From Gremmenia infestans (Eukaryota > Ascomycota > Leotiomycetes > Helotiales > Hamatocanthoscyphaceae): DNA of 64,000 nt. The translations under genes were made by a program, and so were the position numbers. This document shows positions 49,064-58,562 of this stretch, piece by piece. The first letter of the stretch is position 1, and each line of letters opens with the position of its first letter. Below the pieces are notes generated by a model that saw nothing but the letters and a program-made list of their open reading frames with translations, did no database searches and was not told where the DNA came from. The stretch covers positions 434,001-498,000 of the forward strand of contig JAFEVB010000019.1 in NCBI GenBank assembly GCA_032629725.1. The letters are read 5' to 3'.

Positions 49064-49480
49064 AGGGAATTAATAAATACGTATTCTCAATAAAACATAG
49101 AACGACCCCTATATTGATAGTTTAATAGAAGTTAAATACATATTTAAAATAAAATAAACTTATATTTACGCGCTATGCCTAATAAGGCTGCGTTTAAACC
49201 TTTTTGGGCACTTTTAAGTAATCTTTATCTATGATAGTAAACTAAATAATCTATAATGATAATATCACTAATTAATAAGTTACTTACTTTTAAGAATATA
49301 GCATCTACCTTAGTAAATAAAGAGATATAGGTAAAAATAATTAGATTACTATTAGTATTAGCTTTATGTTAAAGAAATAGAATACTTTAAATCTTTCTAT
49401 TATTAGTATTGATCATAGATTAATACTTAATAAACTAGCTACTAAAGTAATTATAATAGGCGCTCAACCCTCTAATCTCT
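49064..49480. repeat. AT-rich, RIP-like degenerate DNA
   Basis: This stretch is very rich in TA, AAT and TTA with almost no CA/TG, and it has stops in all frames. That pattern is expected from repeat-induced point mutation of an old transposon. No recognisable protein remains. Confidence 0.6.
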
Positions 49481-49990
49481 TTATAGAGCTATATCCAGAT
49501 CCTCATGAGAGTCCCGTAGATGGGACCCATATTACATCTTATCTCGAACCCCTACCGCAGCCCCGCTTAGGCTATAAGGCATCTCTACCTTTTACAAAAA
49601 ACAGACCCGTGGTCTATACTCTCTATATCTACTACCTACACTTATTCAGGGAGTTGGTATATGTTGCAGAATGTCAGGTATGGTGCAATGCACTGTTTGT
49701 ATGAAATGCTCACGCAGATCCTAGTGTGACGCTCGGACGTGAATCCTGTATATAAGCAGAGCTTCTCAGCTTCTCAGCTTCTCAGCTTCTCAGCTTCTCT
49801 CTCCGACTTCCTCTTTTCTTCTTCAGACAGATATATCAATACACTTTATGATCTTACGATCTTCATACATCAAGTCACCTGCTCTACTCAGTCATAACTT
49901 CATGCGATAGTATACGTTGTCATCCTTGGCGGACAGGGAATTCTGTAGGTGCTGGGCTGATTTGCAGCCGCATCGTCGCAAGCGTAAACG
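49481..49990. promoter_or_regulatory. HET gene upstream region with TATA box and octamer repeat
   Basis: Base composition returns to normal here. A TATATAAG box is at 49749-49756, followed immediately by five tandem copies of AGCTTCTC (49760-49799), about 190-230 bp before the HET ATG. An unrecognised open stretch runs to 49704 (see findings). Confidence 0.55.
49760..49799 (+). repeat. octamer tandem repeat (AGCTTCTC)x5
   Basis: Five perfect head-to-tail copies, next to the TATA-like box and so probably in the 5' leader of the HET gene. Copy number may vary between strains. Confidence 0.9.
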
Positions 49991-51758
49991 ATGTCTACTG
50001 AAGAAGTCTTCAAATACGTGCCATTCAAGAATAATACAGTTGACTTACGGCTTCTCATTCTCTTCCCTGGTGAAGAGTGGAGCACTATTCAATGCGGGAT
50101 CCAAACCGTCGCGCTCCACCGCAACGATACTCTAAAGGCGTATTCTTGTGCGCAACCGTATTCGGCGCTGTCCTATGCTTGGGGCCAGCCTCAATATAAA
50201 CGGTCTATCATTCTCGAAGGAAAGGTCGTAACGGTACGGGAGACACTTTGGATGGCCCTGTTCTATTTGCGATGCAGTACGGGAAGTCTAACGATCTGGG
50301 TTGACGCTCTTTGCATCGACCAAGGAAACGTTCAAGAGCGTAATTCTCAAGTGGCCCGCATGGGTCAGATCTACGGTGCTGCAGAACGGGTCATCGTGTG
50401 GCTAGGGTTGCCATCGGAAGATAGTTATGCTGCTTTGCGTCTCTTCCAGTCCACGGATCAACTTGGTTCCAAGAAACATTTCGAGAACATGGAGAGGGAT
50501 TGGAGATCTGTCGAAGATATCTGCCTGCGACCATACTGGAAACGGCTTTGGATCGTTCAAGAGGTGATTCGGGCGGTGAAGATTACTGTACAGTGTGGAA
50601 CTGCTGTGATTGGATGGAATGAACTCTCTAATGGATTGGAGATTTTTCAGAGTAGAGCCACCGAGACAAACGATTCCAAGATCGAGATACTTCAAAGGGT
50701 GCTGCGTCTTGTACATCACCGAAAACAATATCACCAATCAGGGTGTGGCCTTATCCAATTATTGGAGACCTTTGGCAATTCGGTCTGCTTCGACCCACGG
50801 GATAAGGTCTACGGGCTTTTAGGCCTGGCTAATGATTGTGAACTTGGTGCCGTAACCGCTGATTATAACAAGTCGACAGAGGAAGTGTTTGAGGAGGTGG
50901 TGGCATTCTACTACCATCAAAGTCTCGAGCTGGAAATTTCCCAGACCAACATGAATTGGAGATGCCCTGGGATGGTTCGTTTTACGAAACTACTACGATG
51001 TTTACTGTTTGAAAGCAAAATACCAAATACTGAAGAAGTTAGTTGTGGTGGGGACGTGGAGTTAAACGTTTTCCATTTTGTCGGATTCTTCACTGGAACG
51101 GTTGGTCTGCTTGGGCCTATGCTGCACTCGGCCACACATTCTCTGCATCAGCGTAGCAACCTCCTGGCTACATGGTACTATGCTATCCGACCCCACTCGT
51201 TAGAGGAGCTTCATCACGTATACGAGTCAATAAAGAGTGGTCTTGCCTACGTTTTTGAACTTGATACAACACGTACTAGTAAAGTTCTCTCAATCGAGAG
51301 CTCGACCTCACACGCTACAATAGGGTAAGTATAAACACGGTCTACCAAGCTCCTCAAATTTACTCTCTGGCTAAATCACTACCAGCCCAAGAGCAAAGGA
51401 GGCGATTATGGGCGCGCCAACTTCAGAGGACTCTACCGGCTCACAGCCCAGTGAACACTTAGGGAGTGTGCGTCTGGCTCTTATTCGACGTAAACGAGCT
51501 ACCTGGATAAGCCTTTTGCCGCCCCTGGCGCAAGTTAACGACATAGTGGCAACCTTTTACGACTGTGACGTTGTTCTAATTCTGCGTCCGCTTGGTGGCG
51601 CGCATTGCCAGGTTCTTGGCACCGCTGTTTTGATTCCATGCACTCAGGATAGCTTGTTATACGGACCGGACTGGAAGAAGATAAACCAATACGGCTCGGG
51701 TGGTGAAGAGATTGCTTTTCACGTGGATATCAAGACGCTGCAGCTTTTAGTCTTATAA
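49991..51758 (+). CDS. HET-domain protein (heterokaryon incompatibility family)
   Basis: Exons 49991-51324 and 51386-51758 (intron 61 bp, GTAAGT..CAG) give 568 aa. The HET domain is recognised from its ordered motifs: YSALSYAWG at 57-65, WVDALCIDQ at 103-111, then QVARMGQIYGAAERVIVWLG and, further on, RPYWKRLWIVQEV. HET domains trigger cell death in non-self recognition and often sit with NLR proteins. The C-terminal ~330 residues include the usual FDPRDKVYGLLGLA segment and then unassigned sequence. The frame is intact, in contrast to the decayed DNA on both sides, so it may still be functional. It ends 110 bp from the convergent NLR pseudogene. Confidence 0.88.
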
Positions 51759-51869
51759 CTCGACTGCAAGAGCCAAAGTATAATGAAGGAATAGAGTCTG
51801 ATTTTTGGCGGTAAGTTGCACGCAAGAATTACGGGAACTTATACTGGCCGAGAGTCAAGGACCTATAAT

Positions 51870-52600
51870 ATCTCCTAGCTCATCGCTTCCTCGAGCTCAT
51901 TCACGATAAGAGCTACCTAGAGAAACGTGCCGTTAGCTTTGCGTTGAATTTTCTCCTTCACGGAATCTTGAAATTGTTTATTGAATTGAATTTCTGTTAG
52001 TTTCGAAATGTAATGGTTGATATATGCGTCTACGACACGCAATGCTTGCTTTGCGTTTTCTTTAAGCTCGAGACTCAGCCTTGTTCTGGAATCATCAAAC
52101 TATAGTCTCCGTTCAATGCTATCTATCTTCATTGCAGCTGGAGACAGCTAGTTAACTTGAGCGGATGTCGATGACCTTTAAATAATTCAGTCTCAAAGTT
52201 TCGGCAGACCTACCGTGCATTCGTCGAGTGCATCGATGATTAGGTAAGTATTTTTTCAAATTCGGGTCCTACAGAACGTTTGTAAAGATATCAGACAGGG
52301 CGACCCAAGCATTTGCATCTTCGAATAGAGCTTTGCGTGCGTGGTCATGTTACTTCTGAATATGTGCAATAAGCGATAGCTGCTACTCGATAAGCAAGTA
52401 TAGCAGACCTCACAGCATGGCTGTAGCGTTGTTGATTCGCGAATCAGTTGCCTGACAAAAGAAAAAGGGCAAGAGTTGTGTATGGGCTTTGAGCCTTCCA
52501 GCTCGTTAATGATCCCACAGAATAGCGTGGTCTTGTCCTTCCAGGGGTCGCCTTTGGTCCATAGCGGCCGACTCTGCTGGTCATTTCGCTCTTTGTTCAA
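51870..52600 (-). pseudogene. NACHT NLR (STAND NTPase) pseudogene fragment
   Basis: Read on minus, the remains of a fungal NACHT domain appear across three frames. The first (52585-52484) has LLW-type sequence LWTKGDPWKDKT, a damaged Walker A. The second (about 52462-52256) reads FFFCQATDSRINNATAML and, later, ALFEDANAWVALSDIFTNVL. A third piece has Walker B TYLIIDALDEC (about 52217-52249), and a final piece (about 52085-51876) has VVDAYINHYISKL and IQRKANGTFL. Several stops replace expected Gln, Arg or Trp codons (CAG, CGA and TGG turned to TAG or TGA), fitting C-to-T mutation. Neither the N-terminal effector nor a WD40/TPR repeat end is present. Confidence 0.8.
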
Positions 52601-52603
52601 AGT

Positions 52604-52861
52604 CTCAATATTTCATGATATCTCGAACTCATCCTATAAGAATACTATCATCTCGGACTAATATGATCCTGGCTTGTCTAGCAAGTACTCACAAAAAGCT
52701 TTAGCATAGAAGGCGTAATGCTTCGTTTTCGTCCGGGACTATTTCGAGGAGCGTCTGGGGGTACCCAATACATGAATTTTCGAGTGTAGGGTTTGGATAG
52801 AGCGAGGAGTAAACCTAGTAGCTTCAGCTATCTCGGTGTTATTTGACTTGCTAGGAATCAT
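52604..52861 (-). pseudogene. transposase N-terminal remnant (Tc1/mariner, IS630-like)
   Basis: Minus-strand reading from ATG at 52861 gives a helix-turn-helix block NNTEIAEATRFTPRSIQTL and then IHVLGTPRRS. After interruptions come FCEYLLDKPGSY and SEMIVFL*DEFEIS, which resembles the fungal DDE transposase pattern LLEKPGLYLDEM..FLWDEF. The FLWDEF tryptophan is a TAG stop. The catalytic DDE part is missing; sequence passes directly into the NACHT fragment. The right inverted repeat lies 320 bp upstream of the transposase start, as expected for a 5' end of such an element. Confidence 0.6.
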
Positions 52862-53181
52862 AATATTAATTATATTATGCTATGATTTCGTAAGATTCGG
52901 TGCTATTAGACAGCTGTTTGCCTTCGAATAATGCATTCCAAGTCAGTATTGTAGTCAGAGTGAGAGTGGGTACACGATGCAGAAGCTTAGTATTAAGCCT
53001 TAAAGAGTACGTTATAAGAAAGCGCTACTACCGAACCTCAAAACAAGCCGATAGAAGCAGGGACAGCATCAAGTCTCAAAGGCAGCGTCTTGGATCCTCA
53101 GGCTGTATATAATAACAAAGGAATAAGCTAACTAAAACTACTATAGTATGATTTAACACTTTAGCTTAATAAACTTTAAAG
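52862..53181. other. degenerate transposon 5' portion
   Basis: AT-leaning DNA between the right inverted repeat and the transposase start. A plus-strand ORF at 52900-53112 looks like chance and has no family signature. Confidence 0.45.
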
Positions 53182-53217
53182 AGTTTATAAAGAGGAAGCC
53201 GAAATCGAAGCCAACTA
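53182..53217 (-). repeat. right inverted repeat, Tc1/mariner-like end
   Basis: 36-bp inverted partner of 49028-49063. The four differences include two C-to-T changes and one G-to-A. A TA dinucleotide (53218-53219) follows directly outside, mirroring the left end. Confidence 0.75.
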
Positions 53218-53835
53218 TACGCTTAGCACTTTAGACTTTATATAATAAGTGCACCATTAAGCAGAGTAATATTAGATTTGTAGATATTAATAAGATACAT
53301 AGGCATCTAATCCATATCAAAAGAAGTTACATGATATTTCTATAATGTCTCAATTGAATTAGATTGAATCGGAGAATCACTAAAAATAGTAAGAAATCAT
53401 TAATGATCTAATATCCTGAAAAAATATAAGAACTGCTTTGAAAGTAAGCGATAGCTAATAATAGATAACTAGGCACTTAGCTAGCCTTAGAAACAATCCC
53501 TCCGAAATTGCTTGCGAATAATTAAGTTTATAGTAAGAACACCACCACGTAAAAGAATATATAGGCTTAGCTTAATCCTTAATCAAATAGGTCCATAAGG
53601 AAACTGAAGTCTTTAGATTGTTTTTACTCTCTTTCTTGAAACAACATATTAGGGGGTTTTAATCAATATCTACCAACTCTTTAAATCCGCGGGGTAACGG
53701 CGTTATGCTTCAAGCCGGTAGTCTTACTAATCCCCAATAATCCCCTCAGTGGTCATATAGTCTCAATTCCTCGCTATAAATATCTTACATGTAATATTGT
53801 ACGGCCTGCTGTGCCGTTCCACCGTGTACTGATAG
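53218..53835. repeat. AT-rich, RIP-like flank upstream of oxidoreductase
   Basis: 618 bp. The first ~430 bp are strongly AT/TA-rich and stop-dense. The last ~150 bp are more balanced and probably are the promoter of the oxidoreductase gene. No protein is recognisable. Confidence 0.5.
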
Positions 53836-55009
53836 ATGTATCGTTTCGCCATCTCAAGCTTCTGCCTCTTCATCGCAATCATTCTCGGAATCAGACAGCT
53901 CACTCAACCCAACTCCAGTTACTCCACCACAGGGTCTACAAATATCGATACCCCAATGGCGTCCGTTAAAATGATGAGAGCAGTCGTTATTCACGAAGCC
54001 GGCGGCCCCGAGGTTCTCAAGCTCGAATCTCGCCCAATCCCCGTACCTAAACTCGGCGATGTCTTAATCCGTATCCGCGCTTTTGGGATCAACCGTTCGG
54101 AAATGTTCACGAGACAAGGCCATTCCCCAGTACAGTTCCCCCGTATTCTAGGCATCGAGGCTACGGGGGTGGTCGAGGAAGCTCCGGGTGGGGAGTTCAA
54201 GCCCGGCGACATTGTAGCGACCGCAATGGGTGGAATGGGCCGGAATTTTGATGGAGGGTACGCTGAGTATACATCTGTTCCCGCTACTCAGGTTCAGGTT
54301 GTGAAGACGAAGGTTCCATGGGAGGTCTTGGGTGCTTTGCCGGAGATGTTGCAGACTGCTTGGGGAGCCTTGTTCAAGACTTTGCAGATTCAAAAAGGCG
54401 ATACGCTACTTATTCGCGGTGGGACTACATCTGTCGGTCTTGCAGCGGCGGCGATTGCAAAGAAGCATGGGGTTTTTGTTGTATCAACTACTCGGAGAGC
54501 TGACCGAGAGAAGTTTCTGAGAGACCGGGGTATTGATGATGTTTTTATTGATAAGGGCACGATTGCTCAGCAGGTGAAGGAGAGGTATCCAGATGGCTTC
54601 GACAAGATTCTTGAGGTAAGTACCTATTCGAGTAGTCTTTAAGTTTTAGTACCGTACCATCTTCGGAAGGCTAATCCCCCAATGGCTTGTTGGCGTAACC
54701 ACTGCGGCCGACTCAATGCAGTGTCTCAAGTTGCACGGCATCACGGCCATGACAGGAATCGTAGGTGGCAAATGGACATTCGAGGAGTTTTCGCCAAATA
54801 TGGTTATACCCACGGGCACATATCTTTCTACCTATGGAGGGAGTGCCGAGGACTTTGTCAATACGCCTCTAGATGAACTGGTGAAGGACATCCTGGATGG
54901 TACTATGGATATTCCTGTGGGAAAGGTGTTTAATCTAGAAGATATCGTTGAAGCGCACAGGTGCATGGATTCAAACGAAGCAGGCGGTAAGATTGTGGTC
55001 TTGACATAG
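53836..55009 (+). CDS. MDR-family zinc-type alcohol dehydrogenase-like oxidoreductase, membrane-anchored
   Basis: NAD(P)-dependent quinone-oxidoreductase-like enzyme. Exon 1 is 53836-54615 and exon 2 runs to 55009. The GroES-like part has RAVVIHEAGGPEVLKLE, GINRSEMFTRQG and ILGIEATGVVEEAP. The cofactor fold has LLIRGGTTSVGLAAAAIAK. The donor GTAAGT follows FDKILE. Homology wants LVGVTTAAD to resume at 54686, but the base pair before it is GG rather than AG. The next usable acceptor (CAG at 54719-54721) keeps frame and drops LVGVTTAADSMQ, giving about 355 aa rather than 367. A hydrophobic N-terminus (SFCLFIAIILGI) looks like a signal anchor. A start at Met41 (53956) would give the usual soluble form. 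Confidence 0.75.
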
Positions 55010-55469
55010 GTTTCATCAGGTTTCATGAAACATAGTAAGTAACACCAAACCATTCAATTGCTCAGAAGAGCAAAAACTACCAATCATCTTTACACATACC
55101 GTGCGATTACGAAAAGTAAGGTATGTTAGTCTGTCAGCGCCCTATATTTCTTTAGCGAGCCCCTTTCTAGAGAGGTGTGGAAGTAGACAAAGGCTCGCGA
55201 CGTATGAAGTATACCAGTGGAATTCATTCGACAGTCTCCCATTGGATATAAGTACGCTCAAATCACATATATAAACCGACTTTACGTTCCAAAAGATCAA
55301 CTGGTATTCCTGACTCATTGCGACCTCTATATTTAAACTCTTGCAATAATTCCATGACAACGCCAATTCCATGCTAAAATTTGCATGCAAACTTAAGCTA
55401 GACGCCGAAATTTTCCCAATCCGTCATATAGATATACAGGGTATCAAAAATATTCAAAAAGCGCCAGTC
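55010..55469. other. intergenic, no gene seen
   Basis: 460 bp between the oxidoreductase stop and the retropepsin-like pseudogene. A minus-strand ORF overlapping here is probably chance. Confidence 0.35.
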
Positions 55470-57025
55470 CTACGCCCGTGTCCTTTGTCTCTCCCTAACA
55501 CAATGCGGACATCTCGCATGTCCCGTATTGAAAGTATTTTGATTCGCTTCTTGGGCCTCCCTCGCAGCAGCTGCTCGGTTCTCATCTCTTATTTTCCTAA
55601 TCGTCCGATTCGCCTTATTGCGCCGATAATGCTCAGCTTCAATGTCTCGATCATGCTCCTGTTGCGCCGTGTCTGCAACCTCTGTCATCCATTTCTTATT
55701 CAGCCACGCTTGAACAGGACCAAGGTTGATCAAATTGTTCAAGCGTTGCTGGTACGGGTCTTTCGAATCCTTGATCTGCACACATGTATTGAACGCATTC
55801 GTTTGGTCGAGGAAGAATCCGCTAAAAATCACATCAGATGCCAGTCCTGGCAGGATGTGAAATGTCATCTCGGAGCTATCGAAATGCGACAGCTTGACAG
55901 ATGACACCGTTACCTGCCCCATAGTCTCTACTATAGACTCATCGGCTAGCACAACCTGTGTCCCTGCGTTCGGTTCTGTGTCAATGTTGAATCCGAGTCG
56001 CCTTGCACAGCCAGCGTAATGACATGAAGTCGAGATCCGAGCCAGTGTCTGCGCACCCAACTAGCTCTTTTCCATTGACCTTTAAATTGACGTAACCACG
56101 TGGCGAACCTATCCGTTTAAGCGTCGGCATGCTTCCAAAGCTTGAAGGGCAGTCGACTAGTAGATGCTTGTTCTTCGAGTAGAGCTTAATCTTTTCGAGG
56201 AATCTCGTTCCCAAGATCAGCGGCACGGGGCACTTCTTCAGGACATGAAACCAGCGACGTTCTTCAGAATCATCTCCGCCGAAGAGTTTGAAGGGTACAT
56301 AGGCTCTCCCAATTGATTGAATGAAACACCCAGTACCAAGCTTAACTATGCTTTTTATCTCCCTCTTGGAGTTGAATTGGGATGCTGTGTTCCTCTACGA
56401 ATGCTTTAGTCATTATGTCTTGATCAGAAGCCGAGTCTGGACGAGCATGGCATTCCTTTCCGTTGATGGCAACACGAATTGCTTTCCGTTTGAAGTGTCT
56501 TGCTTTTGAATAGGTCCTCTCAGGTAGGATATAAGGTAGCATAATAGACCGGGCTTGGAGTATAAGTCTATAATAGAGCTATTAGCACAACCTTCGTCGG
56601 CAGCTCGACGGGATGGATGTGTACCAAGAAGTTTTTCTAGGGGATACTCTTTCACTCTAGTTAGTATCCGACATAATTAGCAGTTAAAACATTGCTGCCA
56701 AGCTAGCGACGGGTATAAATTCAGAGTGACGCTCCATTGTGCTGACCTGGATGTAATCTTCCTCGGTATGCAACTGGAAGTCGATTGCAGGCAGTGGGTT
56801 TGACTCTTTACCAGAAACCCATTCAGAAAATGCCGAGAAGTACTCAGGCACGTTCGGATTCGAGATACTTGTGGTATATGGCGAGGTTGGACATGCTGAT
56901 CCCAAGGACGATAGAGAAGGCTCGCGGTGATTGTGAGCTTTCGTCGTGGATTTAGGGGTAGGTTGACGGCCCTCTGAAAGCCAACTACCACTTACTGGCT
57001 GACGGCTCCGCTCTTTGTTTGCCAT
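55470..57025 (-). pseudogene. retropepsin-like aspartyl protease domain protein, frameshifted
   Basis: Minus-strand coding remnants lie in successive frames. They are an N-terminal Ser/Pro-rich part (57025-56684, MANKERSRQPVSG), a block around KKAIRVAINGK.. with DSASD at about 56420-56437 where DTGSD/DSGSD is expected, then LGTGCFIQSIGRAYVPFK and PLILGTRFLEK, a second domain with intact CADTGSDLDFMS (about 56029-56055), then RRLGFNIDTEPNAG and SDVIFSGFFLDQTNAF. The joins at about 56545, 56350 and 56020 need single-base shifts and show no GT..AG introns. The C-terminal part (to 55470) is charged and helical, ending with CPHCVRERQRTRA. I recall similar two-domain retropepsin-like proteins as lineage-specific fungal genes. 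No reverse transcriptase is present. Confidence 0.6.
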
Positions 57026-57394
57026 TCCTGTAGAGTCTAGAAATTTAGTTTCTATCGTAGTTCACTAGGTTATTGTAAAGCGATGATCTGCGACACGATG
57101 ATGCCAGACTTGGTCAATGAGCGAGCGGTTATAATCGGCAACTGAGTATATTCCAAAATAAGGACTTGTAGATGCAAAGGATATAAAGAGGAAGAGACTC
57201 GAGAAACAAGAAAACGTTGAGATGTTGCTGCCTTGACATGCTCGACGCCCGACGTGGCATTGCAGACGCCACAACGCGTACAGCATGGCGGGGCACACCT
57301 CAGCCTCGTCTTTATTTCTAACCTCACCCTCAGCCATTGACATATATTCCATGAGAAATCAAATGGATCTATCCGCAAGAAATAGGACCCAGTA
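57026..57394. promoter_or_regulatory. divergent gap between pseudogene and DUF6594 gene
   Basis: 369 bp upstream of the DUF6594-like gene. An antisense ORF spans it but shows no domain. Confidence 0.35.
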
Positions 57395-58362
57395 ATGTCA
57401 ACTCCCGATATTGAACTCGGCCCCCGAAATCTAACCTCCAAGCGCGGCTTTGCGCTCGTCGCATCCAAGATCAACAGCGATGTTGACCGTACAACCACTA
57501 TCTACCGACGCTTCGACGAGCTTTCCGCACGAAGCCTGCTCTTTTTCCAAGCCGAGCTAGCGGAGTTGGAGGAGGAGTTGAAGGATAACGATGACGAAGA
57601 TAGTCAGACGCGGGATAAGGTTGCTCTGGATTGCCAGCGGGATTGGAGTGTATTTGAGCGGAGTGCGGGGGGAGGGGTGGAGAGAGAGAAGAGGAGAATG
57701 GAGTTGGTGATGAAGATCAGGGAGAAGCTTGAGAAATATCGTACGATACCCAAAAGTCAACTCGGGAGGCTAATTACCTTAAGTGACAAAACCCAGATAC
57801 GGCACTCGCGACTCAACAAACACTCCTCAACGCCCCACCCCCTTCCCCCAGCACAGTAAAAGCCCTCCGCAATTGGTTCTTCGACAACACCTCCACAGGC
57901 AGACCCACCTCCCGCGAGACACCCCGCCTCTGGGGCGCATCCGAGCGTATGTACGACAACATCCACGATCTCGTTGCGCTCCGTGTCCCGGCAGACCAAG
58001 ACCGCCTCTCAAGCTTCGTCCAAAACAACTTCTCCCTGCTCTTCCAGACCTCGTCTCCAGATGGGACAACAGCCTACATTTCCGAGCGCTCACTCTCGCA
58101 CTTCGTCACTATTCTCAATACTGTGTTGGCGGCGGTCATGCTTCTCGCGGCGATCATTTCGGTGTATACTGTAAAGAATCCACATGCGTTGTTGGGGATG
58201 TTGAGTGGCTGGACGGTGCTGTTTGCTGCTTGTGTGGGGCTGCTGACGAATGCGAGGCGGGATCAGATATTTGGGGCGACGGCTGCGTATGCGGCTGTGC
58301 TGAGTGGAAATTTGGGAAGCGCACCTAGTTCGGGGAGTTGTGTTTGTACGCCTGGATTATGA
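57395..58362 (+). CDS. DUF6594-type membrane protein
   Basis: Exons 57395-57740 and 57797-58362 (intron 56 bp, GTACGA..CAG) give 303 aa. An N-terminal helical, charged region with IYRRFDELSARSLLFFQAELAELEEEL precedes a middle part with ALRNWFFDN and LVALRVPADQDRLSSFVQNNF. Two or three C-terminal TM segments follow (FVTILNTVLAAVMLLAAIISVYTV and MLSGWTVLFAACVGLLT) and then the motif RRDQIFGATAAYAAVL. This matches what I know of the DUF6594 family, common and expanded in filamentous ascomycetes, function unknown. The normal hydrophobic ending seems shortened: VL passes directly into SGNLG, and VVFVRLDYE lies in another frame just downstream (58340-58366). Confidence 0.75.
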
Positions 58363-58562
58363 AAAAACATGTAGAAACGGCAATACTATCATGCGCGCTT
58401 TGACTGAGACCAGTAATGCGATTCAAAGAACATGGTATAAAAAGAAACGTATGCTGATGCTGATGTTGATGATTGTAGATATTTACCTCCCAACGCCAAT
58501 ACCCCTATATCCCGTGCTTGACGCCAACCATATTTACTCTCCAAACCGTAGGTATGTATAGA

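Noticed and set aside
57070..57498. 142-aa minus-strand ORF with several cysteines
   Set aside because: It overlaps the start of the DUF6594-like gene antisense, its cysteine pattern matches no zinc-binding family I know, and it has no promoter-like context.
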